Source: Pseudoscleropodium purum
Lineage: Eukaryota > Streptophyta > Bryopsida > Hypnales > Brachytheciaceae
Assembly (NCBI GenBank): GCA_963969395.1
Contig: OZ017800.1
Coordinates: 868,001-932,000 of the forward strand
Direction: 5' to 3'
DNA length: 64,000 nucleotides
Below are positions 11,615-23,261 of this stretch, in pieces. The notes below the pieces were generated by a model. It saw only the letters and a list, made by a program, of their open reading frames with translations. It ran no database searches and was not told the origin of the DNA. Position 1 is the first letter of the stretch, and each line of letters begins with the position of its first letter. A program made the position numbers and the translations under genes.

Positions 11615-14411
11615 TTTTTTCAATAATTGTATGTATGTATGTATGTGTATATATATATATATAATTTAAATAAATAAAAAATACTTTAAAAATCGTCAAT
11701 TTAACGTCACTCATGTGCCGCAGATTCAAAAAAAATTCAATAATAAATAATATATATATATATTTTTTATAATTGCAATAAAAGGGTGCAAAACTTGCAA
11801 ACCTCCCAAGGTCTAAAATTTTTCCCAATGATTTCCACACTATGACTGTGAGCTTAGAGCCTTGGGGGACCATGGGGGTCATAGTGACCATGTAATATTT
11901 GATATCATTATCATAATTCTTCTTATGTTCAACTTCTTCTTGCTTTTTCATGGTATTGTTACTAAAACAATAATATTTTAAGACTTTTATTTATATTTGT
12001 CATAGTCCTACACAATATTCGTTAGGCCTACTTCTAGGAAGTGTTTAGGAATCTCTCACTCTAAAACCATGGCACTATTGTCTTTGAGGTTCATGTAGAA
12101 TGTCATGTAGACTTATCATCCACCAAATTTGTTTTAAATTATGGGCCTTTTCTAAACCAAAGTTGAACCACCTCTTACTTATCTACCAATTACATGGCAT
12201 AGAATTCAAGTGGTCACAACCTCTGAAACTCACAAGGCTTGGGCATGCAATTGGGCTTAATGTAAATTGACCCTAAGTAGAATATGACTTTATGTCTCAT
12301 TTTTTGGTTGACTTGGTTGCATGAACTAGAGTATTATACTTTCTCTTGTTATTATTATGATCGCAACCATCACTTTTTAAAAGAAAAAAAGAAGAGCTTC
12401 TTCCATTGCTATAGCCTCTAAAAATAAAAAATATTGAAGTTTTAAAAATAAGAAACTCCTAAAAGTAATCCTAGGGCTTAGAATGAATAAAGGACCAAAC
12501 AAAAATCCCTATAAATTAGTCAAGTAAAGATATTAGATTTATAATCTCTTAGAAGAAAATTAAGCAAAAGCCCAAAGGTCTATCAAAAATTTGAAAAAAC
12601 TTTAAAACCTCAAAGTTATAAAAAGATGAAGTTTATAACAAAAATGGATGAACTTAGATAGAAACCATCCAAATCCAAATTAGTATTTTAAGGAGTAAGT
12701 ATTAATTTAAACTCATAACCAAAATCTTGAATCAATTTGAAATGAAGTTTGAAGTACCAATTAGTGGTTATGGGTTAAGGTTTAGGTTATTGGTTGAATG
12801 AGGAGTGCTAGAATTATTGGATTTTTATCAGTTTTATATTTTTGGAATTGAAATGAATTGATCTTGAACTTAGATATTATAAATTAAACTTAAATTCTTG
12901 CCTTAAAAAACACAATGACCTTGGTTGGTTTGGCTTTTAAACTAAAAATTGCAATTAAGTTAGGTTTGGATAATTTATCTTGTAAGATTGTGACATGTAG
13001 GCACTTTGAAAAGATCCATTACTTGAATGGTACAATGGACAACACCTAGGCACCCATATAATATAAAATATCAATGAAACTAGAACTTGATTGTGTTCGT
13101 TTAGTTACTAAGTGATTGCCATCTTGTGCCACTTCCAACAATATGAAAGTATGGCAGGTGAGGCCTCCATAAATCTTGGAGTTCATCCTTTGTTATTATC
13201 TTTTTCTTGGATTGTTACTTCATATTACATAATGTTGCTCCTATCTCTCATATTACTTTTTTAATTATGATATTAGTTCTAACTCTTCTATTAATTTTGT
13301 AATTGTTCCTTCATTACAACCTCATAGTATTTTGGCAGTAGGTAGTGTGGTAAAATCTGAGCTTTAATTTTCATCTCTTAGCTATAACAGAAATAAATTT
13401 TGATTCTGGAATTATTTAGGTGTGGATGTCTTTGTTGTCCCGCGCTAGCTTTGTGCTCCTATTGCTTCAATGGTGGTTGTTGCTGCATTTCTCCTTCTCT
13501 ACCAATTATTTTGCAATGCCTCCACGTCAACATAGTCTTACATGTCATTGTTGGTTGTGGGCTCCTCATCAATGGGTTGATTTAAGTCATTGAACTATGT
13601 GCATTATTAAGAATGAAATCATGGTCTTCTTCATTTGTAAAGTCTATTTGTCATAATTCCATCTTCTTTCAATTTGTTTTATGGCTCACCACGTCTACAA
13701 ATGGCTTCATTAAGTGGGATTGCAATCACTCATTAAGGATTTCTAGTTTCTCTCACTACAAAAGAGACTGAAATTGAGGAGTATCTAAGCACTCCAATTA
13801 TAGACTTCAAGCTACCAAAAGACTATAGATGGCATAATGTGTAACATAGACATTTAGGTTGACTTCAATTCCATAATAACATAGCTCCTTCAACACTTCT
13901 TTTTTTCATAGCAAGTACATATCTATAAGCAAATTACAAGGTACTAAGTAAGACAAGGACCCCAAGGCATGAAAATGTAACATGGTTGTGAAATAAGAAC
14001 TAAGGATTTGTGATTGATCCACTCCAAGTGCCCTAAATTGCTCGACTACTCCTATATTTCTATAAGCATCCATGTGCCCAAATTGATCTACAATATATTA
14101 TAAATACAATATATGAAGTTAGTAAATCAATGCACTATTCATTATTTTACTTATAATACATGCTACCGTTTCTAATATGGTATGGTCTTATTTACATAAC
14201 ACCCAACTATCCTATACCGCTACTGACAATACTCACAACTGTCAAATAAGAAATTTTATTATAACCATACCAAAAGAAAATTTAAAAATGAAGTCCAACC
14301 TCTTCTACATTTCAGGCATCCTACTTACTACTGATGGGGTAGTGGTTGGTAATAGGTGATTCTATTACAATGGGTGTATGTGTGTGTGTGTTGTAGAGGT
14401 GCCATTTGATC
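11063..14411. other. AT-rich intergenic DNA with microsatellites
   Basis: No gene was recognised downstream of the receptor kinase. The 143-codon open frame at 11520-11951 on the minus strand is produced by the AT microsatellite and is not a gene. A short GT run (YGTGTGTG) lies at about 14372-14393. Confidence 0.5.
11557..11664. repeat. Compound AT microsatellite
   Basis: About 26 AT units run from 11557 to 11611, followed by a short spacer, four ATGT-type units at about 11627-11646 and another AT run to 11664. A smaller AT tract follows at 11749-11763. Such tracts are unstable and can vary between individuals. Confidence 0.9.
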
Positions 14412-17400
14412 TCATCTGGCACGCATTTCACTGAGTTGTAGTAATGTTTTGGTGGTGAGCTCTCCTTCCACCCCACCCCGCCCTGAAGTCCTTCTTGAGG
14501 ATTGAGCGTTGAATGACAAGGCTGACTCATCTTCTTCTTTCACGGTGGTTAGTTCACTGTTGTTGCCTCCAAAGACCAATAAGCGCATGGTGTCGAACTC
14601 CTCTGGTTTTGAGGTCCCCAAATTTGAAGACACAAGCAGCACCACCTCTGATTGTGTATCATTTTGCAACATAGCCACCACTCGGGCCATGGTAGGACGT
14701 TGCTCAGCCTCATGCTGAGAGCACAACAATGCAATGTTAATGAGGCGTTGCATTTCAATCTTCTCGTCATCTTGCAAGGTCAAGGTTGGATCTACCAACT
14801 CCATCAGTCGGCCCTCCCCATGAAGTTTCCAAGCCTGCCATAGATTCACAAGAATTTGATTATTGGTTGAAAAAAACTTGTCAATCTATGCATAGAATAT
14901 ATATTGTTACATTTCCAACACATTAATTAGATATTATAGCCCAAGATACATATATACAATAGCTAGAAGCAACTTATGAGTCCTAATTTTGTTACTTGGT
15001 TAGACTCTTACATTCTCCACTTTTCTCCACTTTTGAAGGCCCAATTTTCTACAACAAGGTTGCAAATTTGAATTTCCTAGCACATTTTTTTAATGAACCT
15101 TGCAATGAAAGTTGTATATAAGAAATCCACCTCTATACCTTTGTATGTGATTATATGCTAAAAAGATAACAAAATTTCAAAAAAGGTATAATGTAGTACC
15201 CATTTAGAGAGATACACTTCTTCAAGTGGTCTTGTTTCATCTATGTTTTGTCGACCACTCAAAACCTCCAAACATAAAATACCAAAGCTGAAGACATCAA
15301 CTTTGTCACTCAATTGGCCAAGTGATGCATATTCAGGTGCCAAATACCCCCTGCATTTGATACGCACGTTACATTAATTAGAATCATGAACTTTATTGTA
15401 TGAATTGACCTCTATTTATTTTACAAATAAGCATTCTTAATTTAATGAATCAAGTCCAATGAATTAGTAAAAGATAAAGAAAAGTGAGGTTTGTAATAAA
15501 TGTGACTATTTTCTAAGTCAAAATATAAATATACAAGGAGGTAATGACTTTAAATATCTAAAGGATAAAATTTGTACTACAACTTACTTTGTTCCAGCAA
15601 CATGAAGTGTCATTATTTGACTTTTTTCATCCGGAAAGAGCAAGGCTAAGCCAAAATCTGCAATTTTTGGTTCAAAGTTCTTGTCTAACAAGATGTTACT
15701 AGCTTTTATATCTCTATGGATGATTCTGGGATGAGCCAAGGAATGTAAGTAATGTAAGCCACGAGCAACTCCAAGGCAAATGTTTAGACGAACAACCCAA
15801 CCTAAGGGCATCTTGTGTTCACCTCCTGCAAAAGATGGAATCTTTGAGAGTTTTGATAAAGTAAAACAATTTCAATCTACACTTTTCATTAACAATTCTT
15901 GAACAACATTCTTGAACAATTTTAGAAGGTCCTTCCAAGCCCAAGAATCAAAATCCAAACTCTCCTTGTAACTAATCAACAATCCAACACTTGGAGTTGA
16001 ATCATTAGCTCTTGACTATTTCTTTGTCATTGAAATTTGAATTGGAGAAATCACTTTTACTAAAAGATGAACCCTCAAAAATATTGAATCTTACAACAAT
16101 AATAAAAAATATATTATGACCCCGCACAAAATAGGAATTAAATATATCTTATATGAAAATGGACAAAAGAATTTTGGACTAATACTTAGGAAAAGAAACT
16201 TACGAAGTAGAACTTGGTCGATATCGTAGTTGTCTACATACTCGTAAACCAGCAACCTTTGGTGTTCACGAAGACAACACCCTTTTAGATTCACAAGGTT
16301 TCTGTGTTTCATTCCAGTAATCAAGACAACTTCATTAAGAAAGTCACCTATACCTTGTGTGTTCTTGATAAATAGTTGCTTCACAGCCACAATACTTTTA
16401 TTTGGAAATATCCCCTGCAAGAAGTCAACATATGCATATCTTCATTTAAAAAAATTGAGTTCCATCAAGAAGCGGCTACAAGGAACTCATTTCACTTGTC
16501 AATTGAAAGGGATTGTAGTTTATTTTACAGAAAAGAACAAAAATGCCATGCACTTCAAGATTTGTGAGGTAATGATGTAAAAATTTGACCTCTCAACTTT
16601 AATTCTTAAGTACTTCCAAGGGAATTTTTAGTGTGATTGATAATATCAAGGAAGTCACTTGATCTCCAAACAATACATGTTTCATTGATCCAAATTTTCC
16701 TTCATTCTTGTACTTTATTAAATTGTATGGATCTCAGAAATCAAGGAAGTCACTTCATCTCTAAACAATACATGTTTCATTGATCCAAATTTTCCTTTGT
16801 TCTTGTGCTTTATTGAATTCTAGATCTCAAAAATTGACTTGAGATAATATTCTATAAAAAAAATGTAAGCATGTCAAATCACAAAGTATTTCTTTATTAT
16901 TTAAAAATTTTGACCTCTAACAATGAACTCCACAAACTAATTCTTCGATTCTCCTTTTCAACTAATCATATTTAGAATATTACATTTAAAAATTTGCAGC
17001 AATGTTTTGATTTATAAATAAAAGTGAGCAAAAATAAATTTGACTGTATAGAAATGCAAATCAAAATTCAAAAATCTAAAACTATTGTCCATGTATCAAT
17101 TCTACATTATTTCTCCAAGTTGTTATAATGAGTCAAGACACTCAATTTGGTGAAAACTAACTAATAATGATTGTGCATTACCTTGTACACGGCTCCGTAG
17201 CTGCCTTCACCTAACTTCATGTCTGGATGAAAATCCCGCGTGGCAGCTCTTAGCTCGTTGAATGAAAATATTGTAGGCTTGACGTCAAACTCATCAAATT
17301 CTGCAGTTCACATTGTTAGCCATGTGCTACTTACTCCACAACATAATTAGAATATGCTAATCCACTTTGAAACTAAACTTGTCTGCAATTCTATCTTGAA

Positions 17401-20400
17401 CTGAACGATGCATATCAAAATCAATTTATCATAAAAGTTCTTAAACTTACTTTGCTGAACCTGAAGAAGGAGATACCGCTTATATCTTTGGGCTCTGTAG
17501 AGAACCGCAGAAACAACAACTACTATTATGAAGAACACCGATAATGTGCTGGCAACCGTTGCTATTATAATAACCTTCCTGTTGCTCATAGAACCTGAAA
17601 CAAAGTGCCCTCGTTAGAACAGATCAAAGAGAAAGAGTAAGAATAGTAAGAATAGTAAGAATGCAGTGAAATGCTACATAAGCTGAGAGGAACACTTGAT
17701 TCGACTTCTACCTTGATTTTTGCAGTACTGTTCACAAAAACATCTGGTACCATCATCCGCATCCTTTCCACAATATGGATTGCCTTGCAATCTGCATATG
17801 AAAAATAACATTATAAACAAACAAGGCAGATGAGAGTTCTTAGTTGAAAAAGCTTTAAGTGCCAATTGCTTAGCTACAGGAGTAGCACCCGAGGCATTTT
17901 GCTGTACCAACACATTGCTCCGCAAGCACCTCAAAATTGGTAATCTTTCAAACCGTGTGAAATCAATGAAGTCTTGAAACATGTAAACCATTTGGGTGGA
18001 CGGATTCACCTAATCAGAGTCGCGATACTTTCAATGGTTCCGTCAGTGTAAATCACTTCGGTAATTTTGTTGTTCATAATTGACAACGTCCTCAGCCCTC
18101 GAGATCCATTCACCGACTGACTCCGAACTAACCCACTCGCAATGAGTTGAGTGATGTCGAGAGTTCCACTAATGCCAGTGTCATCGAGGTACCTGTCGAT
18201 CATATCCATTCAAACAAATGAATCTCAAACTTAATGCCCTTTACAGTGTAGTTGTTACTCTATTTGAATTCCTGTTGCACGATTCTTAGTAAGTTTTGTG
18301 ATTAGAAAATTCGAGTACTAAACTTACAATTCCTCAAGGAAAGTCAGATCCGAGCCGTTCCAGCCAGTGGCAGATCCTGTCAATTGATTGCCGGATAGGT
18401 CCAGTACAGAAAGAGAGTTGTTGTTGCCAAAGTTAACATAAGAGGACAATGGAAAATATCCTGTAAGGTTGTTGTAGGCCAATTTCCTGCAATATGTAGT
18501 GATTGTAGTCTATTCATATAAGCATCAGATATTCTCCGGAACAAGTTTTGCACGGCAATTTCAACGGAACCTGAATTTCAGAATATCAATGATTAGTTCT
18601 TTTTGGATTAGAATTTCTCATGACTTGAAATCATGCAATAAATAAGTTGCATGAATAGGTAGTGTGCATCAGCTGGGGCAAACTTACAGAGTGTATAAAG
18701 AGGGGAGCATCTTCAGATCAGGCAGAGAACCAGTGAAGCTATTGTTCGAGAGTACCCTGTGAATGGCAACGTGTGGTCTTCGATTAGGGGGATTTTTTTG
18801 TTGAGCCTTTGACATGCATGCATGTCAAATGAGAAACATAAATGGAGTTATGAGGAAGCAATTTGAACAATACGCCAAGTGAAAGATCAGCCAGCTGAAT
18901 GCACCCATACTCTAGAATAGATATCACTCTCAAATTGTAATCAGGAAAACTCTCATGATTTGTACGATTAATGCTTCAAACTGCGTATTACCAACTTGAC
19001 ATTTCCGGCCTGTGTTAAAAGTTCATTAGGTATTGAGGAGGATTTGGTTTCCTTTCATGTACGTTCTCATTGAGATTTATCGGCCCCCTCTCGGGGCCTG
19101 GGAATGGAGGTGTTATACCTGCATGAGAGTCGGGAAGACAATGCAGAAATTGTTGCGTAATAATGAACATGATTAATAGAGCTCAAAATGGCACTTACAA
19201 AGACTGTAGGTTCCGGCACGTAGCGAGATTTGGCAACGGTCCTGTGAGCTTGTTCGTAGAAAGGTCCCTGTATCAACCGACTATCACTCTCCAAATACCA
19301 TGTATCAATGCAATCGAGAACCGGTTTTGAGGTGAGGCCAACTCGAGTAAGCAAGTACGTAGTTAACAGGCTATCAGATAACATGTAGCAATGGACAAGT
19401 ACAGAAGAAAAATTTATGGAAGCATCTTTGCACACGTACTCTAAACATGGGATATTAAATCACGAATGAATTGAAGCATCCAGATTCTTACAGTGATACT
19501 AACTGCGTCATGTTTATAAAAGCATCTGTAAGTATGCTATCGTTGAATTGGTTCCTAGCCAGGTTCAGAGTCTGGAGATAATTCCATTCTTTAATATGAG
19601 GGTGAAATTCCCCAACAAACTCGTTGCCACTCAAATCTCTGTAAGAGTTCCACGTGGGCACATCAGTGAGAATTACAACTAAATTGAAGCCCATTCTGTG
19701 ATCACATTGCGGATTCCAGTTTTTGAATTTCAAGAGTAGGTCAATTCAAGAAAAAAGCTGTGATTAATGTCGCAGTTCCGTAATCAAAACTTACGCATTC
19801 AAAATAGTGTAAAGGTATGGGAGGTCTGGAAGATTTCCGTAAAATGCATTGTCATGGAGATCCCTGTAACACAGCGCCGATACAGGATGTAACATTGTTA
19901 GAACCTCGATTAGAACCAGTCAAGAAGGGTGTTCATGTAATCCTTGTTGCCCTTTCAGACACGTAACAGTGTAACACCCTCTACATGATAAATGCGCTCT
20001 TGGGATATTTACGTGAACTTCCTAAAGGTCATATAATCTCTGCAGACTGTTCACGCAGGACAATCACAAGCAAGAGAAGCTTACAGCGTATTTAAATAGG
20101 GATCTTGAATATCCGGAGGAAGAGGTCCAGTCAACCTTGGATTTCCAGTCAATTCTCTGCAGCATGCAAGGTTTTTTGTTAATGTCATAGAATATGAACG
20201 TTCCATCGCGTACTCATAACCTATTTTTGGTAACTTGGTAACTTGGTTTCCTGACCTCTCTCAATAGAAAGTAAATACTTGACTCGGGTTCTGAGAATTA
20301 CTTACAACGTGGACAATTCAGTGAGGTTTCCAATCGCTGCTGGCAAAGCGCCTTCAATTGATGCATTATGGAGACTCCTGCATGTCCAATTCATCATCAT

Positions 20401-21874
20401 ATAAGCTTGATTCTATATCACAAAATCTAGTGGAGACAGAACGAAACCACTTAAGTTTCTAGGACATATTGAAATCTGGTACCTGTGCAAGCCCCACTCG
20501 CACCAAGTAGCAATTTTAGCTAACTGGATTTAGTTGTTGGGCCAAATGAACGTCCGCTGGCAATTTTCCACTAATTCCCACTAACTGGCATTGGATTTAG
20601 ATTTCTTTCCATCAGTTAACTTCATTTCCCGATTCTGGACAAGTACACTAATTGTGCCTTCATCTTGTTCGCTTGAAGCAGGCAGTTAGCTAGCTATTAT
20701 TCCCGCCTGTCAAGTTTCCTGTTACTCACTTTGCGAGTGTGGGCACATCGGAGCTACCATCAATGTGTTAAGACACAAGCTAGCTAATTGGAGATGATTG
20801 ATGCAGACTGGACCTAAACTATTGACTATATCACCAGCGGTTGATGAAGGCAAGCATCGACCAACAACTCACTGACTGTACAAAAGTCATTTCCTGAGCT
20901 TGGCCATGTCCAAAGCCTGAGGAATAAATTTAGTAAATTAGAAGATCACCAACTTACAAGCCAATGATGTAAGCATCGCTGCAGTTCGTTCCGTCGTCGT
21001 TGCAATTTAATTTAAGACAGTGTACTCCTCGCCAGTTGGGTATAGTGGATCCAATAGCGCTTTCGTAGCAAGGATACTTTTGAGTGGAATTCCAGCCTGC
21101 CAAATTGCTGTCGAGGTTGGGAGTGCTCTTGTTCCATTCAGCCCAAAGCTCTTGCAGAGAATTCACTACCAGGTCCCACCACATACAGACAAATCACTCA
21201 ATCAGAGCCTTTGCTAAGCCTGAAATTAGCCAGGGCTCAGGAGATCTACATGTTTGACTTAGCGAGAAGAAGCACCAAAAACCAACTCACTATATAACAA
21301 GTGATTTATATATCACATATTTTAGTACGCTAATATAACCACCTCATTGGTCATTTATGAACCAGAAAGGACTTTACTTTTAGTAATCTAACCAGTAGTT
21401 CTATGGCGCTGACCTCAAGTCCCGACCGACACTCACAAACAAAAGTCTACTAGCCGAGACCCATATATCGTTCTGAGACCTATTGAATACTTCTTCAGAA
21501 GCTAAGACGCACAGGTGACCTGGGCTCCAAGCTCCTATCAATAAGCTTCTTCAACAATTCAACAACTCAGAAGCAAGCTAGTTCAGGAGAGATTGATCTC
21601 TGTTGCCAGTGATGAGGTTTGTCAAGGTCAGCAGCTTGCATGCATAATTCCACATCTATACAAGACATCGTTACCAAAATGTGCTCCTGCATCAATTCAC
21701 CTGAAAAGCTAGCTACCACAAGAGAACCGCACGCCATCAATGCAAAGAGAAGTCTGGTATTGCAATCTCACGTTCGTCTACATAATATGCATTATCTTGA
21801 ACTTGGGCCTCGGTGAACAGAGGAGAAAAGAAGAGAAGGAGCAGCACCGCTGCACCCAAATTGAGATGAGCCAT
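14412..21874 (-). CDS. LRR receptor-like serine/threonine kinase (LRR-VIII-like)
   Basis: This membrane receptor kinase probably senses an extracellular ligand; the ligand is unknown. Seventeen exons join in phase: 21874-21772, 21165-20958, 20377-20306, 20156-20085, 19863-19795, 19638-19492, 19267-19199, 18756-18688, 18486-18328, 18192-18010, 17791-17712, 17594-17451, 17300-17182, 16414-16204, 15825-15588, 15350-15200, 14834-14412 (2517 bases, 838 aa). Residues 1-24 are a signal peptide ([16 protein letters not shown] start). A cysteine-flanked LRR N-cap spans about 35-103 and LRRs about 104-384, mostly one 69- or 72-base exon each. A LQGNPYC cysteine motif follows (385-410), then a membrane helix (418-442). 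The kinase starts near 470 with GEGSYG (489-494), Lys510, Glu526, HRDIKASN (605-612), DFG (625-627) and APE (652-654); all key residues are present. No malectin domain lies between LRRs and membrane. The first exon junction (C|GTGAGA) is the least certain. Confidence 0.9.
16646..16835. repeat. Tandem duplication inside receptor-kinase intron
   Basis: Two adjacent units of about 95 bases (from 16646 and 16741) share the phrase TCAAGGAAGTCACTT and then CAATACATGTTTCATTGATC. They lie in the intron between the exons at 17300-17182 and 16414-16204 and have no visible effect on splicing. Confidence 0.8.
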
Positions 21875-23261
21875 AGCCAGCCTCGACTGGCTCAAAAGCT
21901 AGCTCCTCCGATCAGGTCTTGCGCATTGCAGCTGCAATGAATTCAGGGAGCGCACGCAGGCAGGTACGCAATTCAGGATCGGCCACAGCTTGAAACCACA
22001 GCTAAAAGATATTCGAGAGAAGTACACGTAACTGTAAGTGACTTCGTTGATTATGGCTTCCACGGCCGTCCCCGTATGAAACCAGGTCCAACTGCTCATT
22101 TACTAAACATTTGGCGCCGTTGCTTGGGAATCTCAAGGCCAGAGTGAAGCCACTAAGAAGAGATAGGCCAGGAGCTTACAGGCCAGCACTGAATATTGTC
22201 TTCGACGTTCTCCTAGCCTGAAGGGATGGCAACGTTGCCATATGAATCCACTGCTACACAACTAACGTTCAACTCCTACCGATTACCGGTAAGGCTTAGA
22301 CGATGTTGATTCTTCGTACACGGACAAGAACTGCACGCGTTTGTGGACCGTGAAAGAAGAGTTGTAGCAACATCCAAGTCTGCCAAACTCACTTATGAAA
22401 AGCACATTGCAGGGTCCTTCGCAAGAAGATACTGGCTGTATCGTCTCACTGCATACCAACAATTCCTATTCAACTCGACGTGTCTGCCCGAGTGTCAATA
22501 AAGAAACTGCCGCGGTGGGGATCCGGAATGCCTTTCTCGGAGTAAAGACTATTTCATGAACTTCCGAAGATGAAGTTGTCCACGCCTGTACTCTCCAGAG
22601 AAAGTGGGCTCGCCATTGGAGCTGGGGTGGGCCTATAAAACCACAAAATAGGAGGCGCGGTCGCACTGCGTAGTGTACAGTACAGTGTTCACAGGGAGAA
22701 AGTGCATCCCCACAACTGCTATTCTCCAACTTTACCCATAGTCCTATGTCCCACATCTACAATCTCAAAGTCAAAGCTGACTGACCGTTCAGACTCGTGT
22801 GAGCGTGAATATTATAAGTTGATTCCTTGATAATGCACGACTGTATTGGCCTGCAATCTGAGCAGGCCGGTGCTCTCTTTGATCAAGAGCCAGAAGCAGT
22901 GCATCGATGAGTCCACACGGCTTCACGTGGGCAACTGGAGAGCCGTCCTGTTGACTCCCTCCGTCGGTAATGATCCGAATCCTAATACCGACCCCACAGA
23001 GCACAAAATTATTATTCCGGCACCATGGCGATCATTTCATTTATCCAGAAGTTCGCCATCGTGACGTGCATCATCCGATTCGGAGGAGTTCCCCAAGGAA
23101 GACTAAAGTGCCAAGTTAATTCATTGAATAATGAGATTGGGTCTCAGGAAGCAATTCACGAGTCCTTACATGAAAGTCTCAGGAGCAACTTGTGATCTAT
23201 TACAGGATTCAGGCAAGAGGCATGTACAAATAGCAGACTCTACCCTTGCCAATTCATTTCA
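21875..23261. other. Spacer between S1/CCHC gene and receptor kinase
   Basis: About 1.4 kb holding the 3' flank of the S1/CCHC gene and the upstream region of the receptor kinase, both on the minus strand. Open frames here overlap on both strands and show no known domain. A TATAAAA motif at about 22634-22640 is on the plus strand, pointing away from the receptor kinase, with no gene in front of it. Confidence 0.5.

Noticed and set aside
11520..11951. A 143-codon open frame on the minus strand
   Set aside because: Most of it is Ile-Tyr repeats read from the AT microsatellite; there is no domain and no splice or neighbour support.
13752..13765. CACTACAAAAG as a further CACTA end
   Set aside because: The match is short, lacks the following AAG block shared by the other ends, and has no partner.
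22634..22640. TATAAAA on the plus strand as a promoter
   Set aside because: No plus-strand gene follows within a reasonable distance, and both neighbours are on the minus strand.
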